64,000 nucleotides of DNA from positions 1,474,769 through 1,538,768 of the forward strand of contig NZ_LT671417.1 in NCBI RefSeq assembly GCF_900128445.1, read 5' to 3'. This DNA is from Thermophilibacter provencensis. Lineage in GTDB: Bacteria > Actinomycetota > Coriobacteriia > Coriobacteriales > Atopobiaceae. Made by a program: the position numbers and the translations under genes. Of the stretch, positions 8,328 to 16,552 are shown piece after piece. Numbering within the stretch: position 1 is the first letter of the stretch; each line of letters begins with the position of its first letter. The notes beneath the pieces were generated by a model. It was not told the origin of the DNA. It did not search any database and worked only from the letters and a program-made list of their open reading frames with translations.

Positions 8328-9254
8328 ATGGCAGACCTTAAGATCACGGGCGTCGTCCCTCCCGTCGTCGTCCCCGACACCCCCGACCACGAGCTCGACG
8401 TTCCCTCCTTCGAGCGCCTCATCGACCGCATGATCGACGCAGGCGTCGACGGCCTCTTCTTCCTCGGCTCCTCTGGCGAGGTCGTCTTCTCCACTGACGC
8501 GCGCCGCCGCCAGATCATCTCCGAGGCCGTCCGCATCGTCGACCACCGCGTGCCCGTGCTCGTGGGCATCATCGACACCGAGACCGAGCGCGTCATCGAG
8601 CACGGCAAGGTCGCCCAGGAGCTTGGCGCCGACGCCCTCGTGGCCACCGCCCCGTTCTACGCCCTCGGTGGCATGGCCGAGGTCGAGGAGCACTTCCGCA
8701 TCCTCCACGAGGAGCTCGACCTGCCCATCTTCGCCTATGACATTCCCGTGTGCGTGCACACCAAGCTCCCGTGGCCGCTGCTTGTCAAGCTCGGCAAGGA
8801 GGGCGTGCTCGCCGGCGTCAAGGACTCCTCCGGCGACGACATCTCATTCCGCTACCTCTGCCAGGAGAACGAGAAGGCCGGTCACCCGCTCTCGCTGCTC
8901 ACCGGTCACGAGATCGTGGTCGACGGCGCGTACCTCTCCGGCGCCGACGGCTCCGTCCCGGGCCTTGCCAACGTCGAGCCCGAAGGCTACGTCCGCATGT
9001 GGAAGGCCGCGCAGGCCGGCGACTGGGCCACGGTCAAGGCCGAGCAGGACCGCCTGAACGAGATCTCCCACATCTTCGACGTCACCTCCGGCGTGCAGGG
9101 CTATGCCGGCGGCGTGGGCGCCTTCAAGACCGCGCTCTGGCTCCTCGGCGTCTTTGACTCCAACACCATGCCGCGCCCGGTCAAGGCCCTCGAGGGCGAC
9201 AACGTCGAGGCCATCAGGAAGGTCCTCGTGGACACCGGGCTTCTCGAGGGCTAG
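8328..9254 (+). CDS. nanA: DapA-family aldolase, probable N-acetylneuraminate lyase
   Basis: This is a class I TIM-barrel aldolase of the DHDPS/NAL family, 308 residues. The start at 8328 follows AAGAAAGGACCAGC. Seen are the GSSGE loop at 47-51, a YDIP motif with Tyr137, and the Schiff-base lysine Lys165 in GVKDSSGD. The Tyr137/Lys165 numbering coincides with E. coli NanA. Members also include dihydrodipicolinate synthase and 2-keto-3-deoxy-sugar aldolases, and the sequence alone does not settle the substrate. The next gene is a ROK kinase and the one after is NanE, so cleavage of Neu5Ac to ManNAc plus pyruvate is the best-supported role. Confidence 0.8.
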   Translation: MADLKITGVVPPVVVPDTPDHELDVPSFERLIDRMIDAGVDGLFFLGSSGEVVFSTDARRRQIISEAVRIVDHRVPVLVGIIDTETERVIEHGKVAQELGADALVATAPFYALGGMAEVEEHFRILHEELDLPIFAYDIPVCVHTKLPWPLLVKLGKEGVLAGVKDSSGDDISFRYLCQENEKAGHPLSLLTGHEIVVDGAYLSGADGSVPGLANVEPEGYVRMWKAAQAGDWATVKAEQDRLNEISHIFDVTSGVQGYAGGVGAFKTALWLLGVFDSNTMPRPVKALEGDNVEAIRKVLVDTGLLEG

Positions 9255-9265
9255 GGGGGAGAGCC

Positions 9266-10225
9266 ATGAGCCAGACCATCATTGCCGTCGACATCGGCGG
9301 CACCAAGATCGCCTGCGGTCTCGTCACCCTCGGTGGCGACGCGCCCGCGATCTCCAAGGTCGAGAAGGTCCCCACGGATGCCATGAAGGGCGGCGAGCAC
9401 GTGCTCGCCACGGTGCTCGCCCAGGTGAAGGCCGCCATCGGGCGCGCCGACGAGCCCCCCGTGGGCGTCGGCATCTCCTCGGCGGGCGTGGTGAACCCGC
9501 GCAACGGCGACATCACCTTTGCCAACGAGCTCATGCCCGGCTGGGGCGGCACCCACCTCGGCGCCGAGGTCACCGCCGCGACCGGCCTGCCGTGCCGCGT
9601 CCTCAACGACGTCCACGCCCATGCCCTGGGCGAGGCGCGCTGGGGCGGCGGCCGCGACAAGAAGAGCTGCCTCGTCGCGGCGGTCGGCACCGGCATTGGC
9701 GGCGCCTTCGTCGAGTGGGGCAAGATCATGCTCGGCGCCCATGACGAGGCCGGCCACATCGGGCACGTCTGCTGCCCGGCGGCCGCGGGGGTGCCGTGCA
9801 GCTGCGGGGCGACGGGCCATCTCGAGCCCATCGCCGCGGGTCCGGGCATCATCGCCGAGTACGTCCGCTTGGGCGGGGACGAGGCGCTCCCTGACGGCAC
9901 GCCGATAGACGGAGCTGAGATCGACCGCCGCGCCGCCGCGGGCGACAAGGCCGCCAAGGCCGCCGAGGCCCGCGCGGGCCGCGCCCTGGGCGAGGTCCTG
10001 GGCAGCATGTGCAACATGCTCGACCCTGACGTCGTGATCCTCTCCGGCTCCGTCGCGCAGTGCGGCCCCGACTGGTCCGATGCCATGGCCGAGGCCTTCA
10101 AGGGCCAGGCCATGCCGCCCGTTGCCACCACGCCCATCGTGGGCGGCGAGCTCGGCGGCGACGCGCCGCTGGTCGGCGCCGCGGAGAACTTCGTGCAGTC
10201 CGGCTACGCCGAGATCTCCGACTAG
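9266..10225 (+). CDS. nanK: ROK-family sugar kinase, probable N-acetylmannosamine kinase
   Basis: This is a ROK (repressor/ORF/kinase) protein of 319 residues without a DNA-binding N-terminus, so it is an enzyme rather than a regulator. The ATP-binding phosphate-1 motif DIGGTK is at 9-14, and the catalytic region reads NDVHAHALGEA. A zinc-type cluster is visible as HVCC followed by CSCGATGHLE, in which the usual third GC is replaced by GH. It starts 11 bases after the aldolase gene, behind GGGGGGAGAGCC. Between NanA-like and NanE genes it is inferred to phosphorylate ManNAc to ManNAc-6-P. Glucokinase activity is the main alternative. Confidence 0.82.
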   Translation: MSQTIIAVDIGGTKIACGLVTLGGDAPAISKVEKVPTDAMKGGEHVLATVLAQVKAAIGRADEPPVGVGISSAGVVNPRNGDITFANELMPGWGGTHLGAEVTAATGLPCRVLNDVHAHALGEARWGGGRDKKSCLVAAVGTGIGGAFVEWGKIMLGAHDEAGHIGHVCCPAAAGVPCSCGATGHLEPIAAGPGIIAEYVRLGGDEALPDGTPIDGAEIDRRAAAGDKAAKAAEARAGRALGEVLGSMCNMLDPDVVILSGSVAQCGPDWSDAMAEAFKGQAMPPVATTPIVGGELGGDAPLVGAAENFVQSGYAEISD

Positions 10226-10234
10226 CCCCGCGGG

Positions 10235-10315
10235 GCGTGCAAAAGGGACAGTCACTTTTGCACGCCCCCCCTGCTAACGGTCAGTCGTGCAAAAGTGACT
10301 GTCCCTTTTGCACGC
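10235..10315. repeat. Inverted pair of 30-bp GTGCAAAAG elements
   Basis: Two perfect inverted 30-bp arms (10235-10264 and 10286-10315) are separated by 21 bp. Each arm is itself nearly palindromic, with GTGCAAAAG at one end and CTTTTGCAC at the other around GGGACAGTCA. The element fills the gap between the kinase and nanE. A sibling element occurs as a direct repeat at 36370-36430. Confidence 0.9.
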
Positions 10316-10329
10316 CCGGAGGAGGAACC

Positions 10330-11016
10330 ATGCCCATCTCACCGCTCGTCCAGTCCCTCAAGGGGAAGCTCATCGTCTCCGTCCAGGCCTATCCCGGCGA
10401 GCCGCTGCGCCACCCCGAGACCATGGCCCAGATGTCGCGCGCCTGCGAGCTCGGCGGCGCCGCCGCCATCCGCTGCCAGGGACTCTCCGACATCGCCGCC
10501 ATCAAGGGCCGCGTGGAGATCCCCGTCATCGGCCTGTGGAAGGAGGGCCACGAGGGCGTCTACATCACGCCCACGCTGCGCCACGCCATGGCGTGCGTGA
10601 ACGCCGGTGCCGACGTGGTGGCCCTCGACGCCACCGACCGCCCGCGCCCGGACGGCCGCACCTTCGAGGAGACCGTCGAGGCCATCCGCTCCCAGAGCGA
10701 CGTCCTCATCATGGCCGACTGCATGACCATCGAGGACATCCGCCGCGCCGTCGCCTGCGGCTGCGACCTCGTCTCCACGACGCTCTCGCACAACAAGGCC
10801 GCCATCGACACCACGCTCGAGGACGGCCCTGACGTGCCGCTGCTCAAGCAGGCGACCTCGGAGTTCCCCGACTACCCGATCATCTGCGAGGGCCACGTTC
10901 ACACCCCGGCCGACGCCAAGACCGCCATCGACGCGGGAGCCTGGGCCGTCGTCGTGGGCACCGGCATCACGCACCCCACCTCGCTCACCAGCTGGTTCCG
11001 CGCCGCGATCGAGTAG
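10330..11016 (+). CDS. nanE: N-acylglucosamine-6-phosphate 2-epimerase (NanE)
   Basis: This TIM-barrel epimerase converts ManNAc-6-P to GlcNAc-6-P, linking sialic-acid breakdown to amino-sugar catabolism. The start at 10330 follows a perfect GGAGGA; upstream in-frame sequence is hairpin and is not coding. The 228-residue length is typical. Family signatures are evident: SVQAYPGEPLR near the N-terminus, GGAAAIRCQG, the lysine in GLWKEG, the LDATDRPRPDG segment and the phosphate-binding GTGITHP near the C-terminus. It is the most confidently assigned enzyme of the pathway and anchors the interpretation of its neighbours. Confidence 0.95.
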   Translation: MPISPLVQSLKGKLIVSVQAYPGEPLRHPETMAQMSRACELGGAAAIRCQGLSDIAAIKGRVEIPVIGLWKEGHEGVYITPTLRHAMACVNAGADVVALDATDRPRPDGRTFEETVEAIRSQSDVLIMADCMTIEDIRRAVACGCDLVSTTLSHNKAAIDTTLEDGPDVPLLKQATSEFPDYPIICEGHVHTPADAKTAIDAGAWAVVVGTGITHPTSLTSWFRAAIE

Positions 11017-11045
11017 GGGAGAGAGCACCATCGCTCCGGGCCGAC

Positions 11046-11080
11046 GCGGGCCCCGGACTCGTCCGGGGCCCGCTTTCTTT
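11046..11080 (+). terminator. Rho-independent terminator after nanE
   Basis: Perfect 13-bp stem GCGGGCCCCGGAC/GTCCGGGGCCCGC with a TC loop, followed by TTTCTTT. It closes the nan-like operon. Confidence 0.9.
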
Positions 11081-11516
11081 GTCGGCGTTCCCGTTCTTCT
11101 CGCCATGCGGGCATCTGAGCCTGCCGCCGAGTCGGCGGCCGAGCCGTGCGGGGCCAGCATGCGCAGCCCGCGATGTTCGCAAACTCCCGATTCCGCGTTC
11201 GCGCGAGAACGCGTAGCCTGGGTTTTGCCGCCAATCTGACCCCTTTTCTGAGCTTACGCGTCGGGTAGTTCCAAGTTTGTCATGCGTAACCGCGGATGTC
11301 CGGATATCCGAGCTCGCGCGTTCTTCTCGCCCCGCGCGGTGCCTGCTGACGCCGCGGGTCATCCAAGCATGCGTGAAAATGCTCAGAAATGCGAACTTAT
11401 GACCGTTCGTGGACAATGTCATACCGCTTACCGCTAGAATGCGTAGAATTGCACACAAATGGAAGAAATTGCGTAAAAATGAAAATCACAGAGCAGGACC
11501 AGAACGGAGGAGACCC
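11081..11516 (+). promoter_or_regulatory. Long leader upstream of oxidoreductase-deoR-fruK
   Basis: No gene is supported in these 436 bases. The first part is GC-rich with two TTCTTCTCGCC copies and a small stem (GCGTTC/GAACGC near 11197-11214). From about 11370 base composition drops and short related words recur: GAAATGCG, TAGAATGCG, TAGAATTGC, GAAATTGCG. A possible promoter is TGGACA (11410-11415) with TAGAAT (11435-11440), spacer 19. The repeated words downstream could be operators for the DeoR-family protein encoded two genes later; this is inference. Confidence 0.45.
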
Positions 11517-12599
11517 ATGCCAGACACCGAGAAGAACGCGCCGCTCGACTCGGCAGCCGCCGCGTCCGCGGCCTTCGCCGCCGTCGAGAGCCGCCCGTTC
11601 CCCGACGACGTCTTCACCGCGCCCGAGCTCCGCTGGGCCGTGATCGGCTGCGGCGTCATCGCCAACCAGATGGCGACCTCGCTCGCGCTCGCCGGCCGCC
11701 ACCTGCGCGGCGTTGCCAATCGCACGCGCGAGAAGGCCGTCGCCTTTGCCGAGAAGCACCACGTGGAGCGCGTCTACGACACGGCCGAGGACCTCTACGC
11801 GGACCCGGACGTCGACGCCGTCTACGTCACCACGCCGCACAACACGCACATCCGCTACCTGCGCGGCGCGCTCGCCGCGGGCAAGCACGTGCTCTGCGAG
11901 AAGTCCATCACCCTCAACTCCGCCGAGCTCGCCGAGGCCCGCGCCCTCGCCGCGGCAAACGGCGTCGTGCTCATGGACGCCACCACGATCCTGCACATGC
12001 CACTCTACCGCGAGCTGCGCCGCCGCGCGGACGCGGGGGAGTTCGGCCGCATGAACCTCGCGCAGGTCAGCTTTGGCTCCTACAAGGAGTACGGCGACCT
12101 CACCAACCGCTTCTACAACCGGGGGCTCGCCGGCGGCGCGATGCTCGACATCGGGGTCTACGCGCTCAGCATCATGCGCCTCTTCATGGCGAGCCAGCCC
12201 GAGGAGGTGGTATCGCTCGGCAACCTCGCCTCCACGGGCGTGGACGAGGCGGGCGGCATCGTCTGCCGCAACGCCGAGGGCCAGCTCGGCGTCATCTCGC
12301 TCACGCTCCACTCTAAGCAGCCCAAGCGCGCGGTCATCTCCTTCGACCGCTGCTACGTGGAGGTGACGGAGTACCCGCGCGCGGATGCCGCGACGATCGT
12401 ATGGACCGCCGACGGCCACCGCGAGGCCGTGCGCGCCGGCGTCGAGGGCTATGCCCTCTGCTACGAGATGGCCGACCTCGAGCGCGCCGTCGCGGGCGAC
12501 GCCCGGGCCGCTGCCCTCATCGACACCGCGTCCGACGTGATGGACCTCATGACGCGCCTGCGCGCCGACTGGGGCGTCACCTATCCCGAGGAGGAGTAG
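11517..12599 (+). CDS. Gfo/Idh/MocA-family oxidoreductase
   Basis: This NAD(P)-dependent sugar oxidoreductase-like protein has 360 residues. ATG at 11517 follows ACGGAGGAG. An unusual N-terminal extension of about 35 residues precedes the Rossmann fold (WAVIGCGVIANQ). The family's EKP motif reads EKS here (HVLCEKSITLN), and GGAMLDIGVYAL lies in the C-terminal domain. The substrate is not evident. Gfo/Idh enzymes in some gut bacteria (NanOx/YjhC type) convert 2,7-anhydro-Neu5Ac to Neu5Ac, and the nan-like block upstream makes that worth testing. However, a terminator separates them and this gene runs into deoR-fruK, with only 2 bases before the next start. Confidence 0.85.
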   Translation: MPDTEKNAPLDSAAAASAAFAAVESRPFPDDVFTAPELRWAVIGCGVIANQMATSLALAGRHLRGVANRTREKAVAFAEKHHVERVYDTAEDLYADPDVDAVYVTTPHNTHIRYLRGALAAGKHVLCEKSITLNSAELAEARALAAANGVVLMDATTILHMPLYRELRRRADAGEFGRMNLAQVSFGSYKEYGDLTNRFYNRGLAGGAMLDIGVYALSIMRLFMASQPEEVVSLGNLASTGVDEAGGIVCRNAEGQLGVISLTLHSKQPKRAVISFDRCYVEVTEYPRADAATIVWTADGHREAVRAGVEGYALCYEMADLERAVAGDARAAALIDTASDVMDLMTRLRADWGVTYPEEE

Positions 12600-12601
12600 C
12601 C

Positions 12602-13351
12602 ATGCTGGCAGAGGAGCGCCACGCGCGCATCGTGGAGATGGTCCGCAGGCAGGGGACCGCCACCGTGGCGGAGCTGGCCTCGGCCCTGGACATCTCCGAG
12701 TCCACCATCCGCCGCGACCTGGACAAGCTCGACCAGGCCCATCGCCTGGTCAAGGTCCACGGCGGCGCCACCACGCTCGAGTCCGCCCACCTCACGCGCG
12801 ACCTCACGCTCGAGGAGCGCCACGGCCTGCACGCCGAGGAGAAGCGCGCCGTCTGCGCCTACGCGGCCACGCTCGTGGGGCCGGACGACCTCGTCTACCT
12901 CGACGCCGGCTCCACCGTGGAGGAGCTCATCGGGCATCTCGTCGAGCGTGACGCGCGCTACGTCACGGACTCGCTCTCCCACGCCATGAAGCTCGCCGCG
13001 CGCGGCTTCCGCGTCACGGTGCTCGGCGGCGAGCTCAAGAGCGCCACGGAGTCGCTCGTGGGGCCGGATACCATCGCCGCGCTCTCGCGCTACCACTTCA
13101 CGATCGGATTCTGGGGCGTTAACGGCATCACCCCCGAGCACGGATTCACCTCGCCGGAGAGCAACGAGGCGCTGATCAAGCAGCTCACGATGGAGCGCAC
13201 GGCGCGCCGCTACGTGCTCGCGGACGCCACGAAGTTCGACAACACGAGCCTCGTGGGGTTCGGCGCCTTCGACTCCGCCACGATCGTCACCTGCGGGGAC
13301 GTCCCCGAGAAGTACCGGAGCTTCGATAACGTTGTGGAGGTAGCCCGATGA
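12602..13351 (+). CDS. DeoR/GlpR-family transcriptional regulator (FruR-like)
   Basis: This sugar-responsive repressor has 249 residues. An N-terminal helix-turn-helix of the DeoR type is clear (RHARIVEMVRRQGTATVAEL, then SESTIRRDLDKLD), followed by a sugar-phosphate-sensing isomerase-like domain (YLDAGSTVEEL, LGGELKSATESLVGP, GFWGVNGI). The stop overlaps the fruK start by four bases (ATGA), so it is co-translated with the fructose genes. By analogy with fruRKA operons it likely responds to fructose 1-phosphate and controls this operon. Confidence 0.92.
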   Translation: MLAEERHARIVEMVRRQGTATVAELASALDISESTIRRDLDKLDQAHRLVKVHGGATTLESAHLTRDLTLEERHGLHAEEKRAVCAYAATLVGPDDLVYLDAGSTVEELIGHLVERDARYVTDSLSHAMKLAARGFRVTVLGGELKSATESLVGPDTIAALSRYHFTIGFWGVNGITPEHGFTSPESNEALIKQLTMERTARRYVLADATKFDNTSLVGFGAFDSATIVTCGDVPEKYRSFDNVVEVAR

Positions 13352-14250
13352 TCTGCACCGTCACGTTCAACCCGTCGCTCGACTACATCGTCCGCGTGGA
13401 CGACATGCGCCTGGGCGTCATCAACCGCACCACCTACGAGAAGATCCTGCCCGGCGGAAAGGGCGTGAACGTCTCCATCGTGCTCGGCAACCTCGGGCAC
13501 GCGAGCCGCGCGCTCGGCTTCGTGGCGGGCTTCACGGGCGACGAGCTCTGCCGCCTGTGTACCGAGGCGGGCGTCGAGACCGACTTCATCCGCGTGGCGG
13601 AGGGCATGACGCGCATCAACGCCAAGGTCAAGAGCAACGAGGAGACCGAGCTCAACGGCCAGGGGCCCGTCATCACCGCCCGGGACGTCGAGGCGCTCTT
13701 CTCCAAGGTCGACGCCCTCGGCGAGGGCGACACGCTCGTCATCTCGGGCTCCGTGCCCGCCGCGCTGCCGCACGACATGTACGAGCGCATCATGGAGCGT
13801 CTCCAGGGCCGCGGCGTGCGGACCGTCGTGGACGCCGAGCGCGACCTGCTCACGCGCGTGCTGCCGTACTGCCCCTTCCTCGTGAAGCCCAACAACCACG
13901 AGCTCGGGGACATCTTCGGCGTGACGCTGCGCACGCGCGACGAGGTCGTGCCGTACGCCAAGGAGCTCCAGGAGATGGGCGCCGCTAACGTGCTCGTCTC
14001 GATGGCGGGGGAGGGCGGCGTGCTCGTGGCCGAGACGGGCGAGGTCTTCCAGAGCCCGGCCGCCAAGGGCACCGTGGTCAACTCCGTGGGGGCGGGCGAC
14101 TCCTCCGTCGCCGGGTTCCTCGCGGGCCTGATGGAGACCGGCAGCTACGAGGCCGCCTTCCGCATGGCGCTCGCGACGGGGTCTGCCAGCGCGTTCTCGG
14201 ACCACCTGGCCACGAGGCCGGAGGTGGAGGCGCTGCTCGCGGCGTCGTGA
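13348..14250 (+). CDS. fruK: 1-phosphofructokinase (FruK)
   Basis: This PfkB-family kinase has 300 residues and phosphorylates fructose 1-phosphate, the product of the fructose PTS, to fructose 1,6-bisphosphate. Seen are the N-terminal VTFNPSLDYIV, the substrate loop GGKGVNVSIVLGNLG, the second signature VKPNNHELGDIFG, and the catalytic-base motif VGAGDSSVAGF. It overlaps deoR by 4 bp. The PTS gene follows after an intergenic stretch of 274 bp containing a large hairpin. Tagatose-6-phosphate kinase is the main related alternative, but the fruA neighbour favours FruK. Confidence 0.94.
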   Translation: MICTVTFNPSLDYIVRVDDMRLGVINRTTYEKILPGGKGVNVSIVLGNLGHASRALGFVAGFTGDELCRLCTEAGVETDFIRVAEGMTRINAKVKSNEETELNGQGPVITARDVEALFSKVDALGEGDTLVISGSVPAALPHDMYERIMERLQGRGVRTVVDAERDLLTRVLPYCPFLVKPNNHELGDIFGVTLRTRDEVVPYAKELQEMGAANVLVSMAGEGGVLVAETGEVFQSPAAKGTVVNSVGAGDSSVAGFLAGLMETGSYEAAFRMALATGSASAFSDHLATRPEVEALLAAS

Positions 14251-14257
14251 TCGTCCG

Positions 14258-14362
14258 CCCTCGGGCCCGGCGAGAAGGACCTCGGCGCTCGGACAGCTTC
14301 GCCGCGCGGAGGGCGCGCGGCTGCAGAACTCGCGGCGAGGCCCTTCTCGCCGGGCCCGAGGG
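14258..14362. repeat. 21-bp perfect inverted repeat between fruK and fruA
   Basis: Arms 14258-14278 (CCCTCGGGCCCGGCGAGAAG plus G) and 14342-14362 are perfectly complementary across a 63-nt loop. Each arm contains the recurrent GGCGAGAAGG/CCTTCTCGCC word. The rest of 14363-14524 holds another TTCTTCTCGCC copy and no gene. Confidence 0.85.
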
Positions 14363-14524
14363 CATCCAGCGGCACGGGCGTTCTTCTCGCCTGCCGCAGG
14401 GCTCGTGGCCAGGTGGTCCGGGAGCGCTCGTGCGGGCGCGACGCATCGCCCATCGGGCGGCGCGCAGCCGCCTTGGAACAACGGAAAAAACGATGGTGAA
14501 GGCAAGCTACGAAAGGATGGGACT

Positions 14525-16501
14525 ATGAGAATCACGGATCTGCTCAAGCCCGAGTCAATCGGGATCGGGGGTGCGCCGGCATCCAAGGACGAGGCCATCG
14601 ACGAGCTCGTCGACCTCATGGCGAAGGGCGGCAACGTCGCCGACAAGGCGGGCTATGCCGCGGCCGTGCGGGAGCGCGAGGCGCAGTTCTCCACGGGCCT
14701 CGGCGACGGCATCGCCATCCCGCACGCCAAGACGGCCGCCGTCTCCGCGCCCGGCCTCGCGGCCATGACCGTGCCCGCGGGCGTGGACTACCAGTCGCTC
14801 GACGGGGAGCCGGCGACGCTGCTCTTCCTCATCGCGGCGCCCGAGGGGGAGGCCAACACGCACCTCGAGGTGCTGAGCCGCCTCTCCACGCTGCTTCTCG
14901 ACGCCGACTTCTGCGCGGCCCTGCGCGCGGCGAGGACGCCCGCGGAGTTCCGTGCCCTCGTGGACGCCGAGGAGGACAAGCACCGCGCCGCCGAGGAGGT
15001 CAAGGCCGCCGGCGCCGCCGCGCGCGACGCCGCGGGCTACGACGTGCTCGCGATCACGGCCTGCCCCACGGGCATCGCGCACACCTACATGGCCGCCGAG
15101 GCCCTCGAGAAGAAGGCCGCCGAGCTCGGCATCAAGATCAAGGTCGAGACCCAGGGCTCGGGCGGCGCCAAGAACGTCATCACCGAGAAGGACGTCGAGG
15201 GCGCCAAGGGAGTCATCATCGCGGCCGACAAGAACATCGACCTCGCCCGCTTCGACGGCATGCCCGTCTACAGCTGCCCGGTCACCCGCGGCATCAACGA
15301 GCCCGAGGTCCTTCTCGGCATCGTCATGGACGGCAAGGCCCCCGTCTACCACCACGCCGGCGGCTCCTCCGACGCGGCCGCGGCGGGCGCGTCGGGCGAG
15401 GGCGTCGGCCACAAGGTCTACAAGGACCTCATGAACGGCGTCTCCCACATGCTGCCGTTCGTGATCGGCGGCGGCATCCTCACCGCCATCGCGTTTCTCG
15501 TGGACCAGCCGGGCCTCGGCACCGCCGCCTACGGCTCCTCGATCCCGGCCGCCGCACTCTTCAAGACCATCGGAAGCGAGGCCTTCGGGTTCATGCTGCC
15601 GATCCTCGCCGGCTACATCGCCATGTCCATCGCCGACAGGCCCGGCCTCGCCCCCGGATTCGTGGGCGGCATCTTCGCCAAGGTCGGCTACGACTTCGCC
15701 TACCTCGGCACGCTCGACGCCACGAGCCTCGTCTCCGGCGGCTTCATCGCGGCCCTCTTCGCGGGCTTCGCGGCAGGCTACATGACGCTCGGCATCGAGC
15801 GGCTCTGCGACCGGCTCCCGGCGTCGCTCGAGGGCATCAAGCCCATGCTCATCTACCCGGTCCTCGGCGTACTCGCCATCGGCGTGGTCATGCTCGCCCT
15901 GAACCCGCTCTTCGCGCTCATCAACACCGGCCTCAACGGCTTCCTGCGCGGCCTCGGCACGAACAACATCGTCCTTCTCGGCCTCGTGCTCGGCGGCATG
16001 ATGTCCGTCGACATGGGCGGCCCCTTCAACAAGGCGGCCTACGTCTTCGGCACCGCCGCGCTCGATCCGGCGAGCGGTCTCGGCACCACCGGCCAGATCA
16101 TGATGGCCTCCGTCATGGTGGGCGGCATGGTCCCGCCGCTGGCGATCGCCCTCTCCACCACGATCTTCAAGAACCGCTGGACTAAGGCCGACCGCAACGC
16201 CGGCATCGTGAACTACATCATGGGCCTCTCGTTCATCACCGAGGGCGCCATCCCCTTCGCCGCCGCCGACCCCGGCCACGTGCTGCCCTCCTGCATCATC
16301 GGCTCCGCCGTGGCGGGCGGCCTCTCGGCGCTCTTCGGCTGCGCAAGCCCCGCCCCGCACGGAGGCGCGTGGGTGACCCCGGTCATCGGCAACGGCCTCC
16401 TGTGGCTCGTCGCCGCGCTCGCGGGCGCCGTCGTGGCCTGCCTCATCCTGTCGCTCTGGAAGAAGCCGCTCCCGCCCGAGGAGTCCGGCCTCAAGAGGTA
16501 G
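14525..16501 (+). CDS. fruA: Fructose-family PTS enzyme IIABC
   Basis: This single-chain PTS permease for fructose (or a related hexose) has 658 residues. ATG at 14525 follows GAAAGGATGGGACT. Domain order is IIA (1-150, phosphorylated His67 in GIAIPHAK), IIB (about 173-275, Cys180 in TACPTGIAHTYMAAE) and the IIC membrane domain (about 300-655). It imports and phosphorylates the sugar using phosphate from HPr. FruK upstream then makes fructose 1,6-bisphosphate. The order deoR-fruK-fruA is the standard fructose operon. Specificity for fructose versus mannose-type sugars is inferred from fruK. Confidence 0.95.
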   Translation: MRITDLLKPESIGIGGAPASKDEAIDELVDLMAKGGNVADKAGYAAAVREREAQFSTGLGDGIAIPHAKTAAVSAPGLAAMTVPAGVDYQSLDGEPATLLFLIAAPEGEANTHLEVLSRLSTLLLDADFCAALRAARTPAEFRALVDAEEDKHRAAEEVKAAGAAARDAAGYDVLAITACPTGIAHTYMAAEALEKKAAELGIKIKVETQGSGGAKNVITEKDVEGAKGVIIAADKNIDLARFDGMPVYSCPVTRGINEPEVLLGIVMDGKAPVYHHAGGSSDAAAAGASGEGVGHKVYKDLMNGVSHMLPFVIGGGILTAIAFLVDQPGLGTAAYGSSIPAAALFKTIGSEAFGFMLPILAGYIAMSIADRPGLAPGFVGGIFAKVGYDFAYLGTLDATSLVSGGFIAALFAGFAAGYMTLGIERLCDRLPASLEGIKPMLIYPVLGVLAIGVVMLALNPLFALINTGLNGFLRGLGTNNIVLLGLVLGGMMSVDMGGPFNKAAYVFGTAALDPASGLGTTGQIMMASVMVGGMVPPLAIALSTTIFKNRWTKADRNAGIVNYIMGLSFITEGAIPFAAADPGHVLPSCIIGSAVAGGLSALFGCASPAPHGGAWVTPVIGNGLLWLVAALAGAVVACLILSLWKKPLPPEESGLKR

Positions 16502-16516
16502 CGCCGCCGGCTTCGC

Positions 16517-16545
16517 TGCGCCCCGGGGGACTGCCCCGGGGCGCA
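16517..16545 (+). terminator. Hairpin after fruA
   Basis: Perfect 12-bp stem TGCGCCCCGGGG/CCCCGGGGCGCA with a 5-nt loop, 16 bases after the fruA stop. It has no U tract, so intrinsic termination is plausible but weaker. Confidence 0.6.
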
Positions 16546-16552
16546 CTCCCTT

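Noticed and set aside
5697-8759. 1020-codon open frame on the minus strand
   Set aside because: It is the antisense shadow of three clear ABC transporter genes and the aldolase, created by GC-biased third positions. Its composition is Asp/Glu/Gly/Val-rich with no domain.
8328-9254. Dihydrodipicolinate synthase for lysine biosynthesis
   Set aside because: Family membership is shared, but the ROK kinase and NanE neighbours and the absence of lysine genes favour sialic-acid lyase. Kept as an alternative only.
10060-10329. Upstream extension of the nanE frame
   Set aside because: The in-frame sequence runs through nanK in another frame and through the GTGCAAAAG hairpin; the ATG at 10330 has a perfect GGAGGA.
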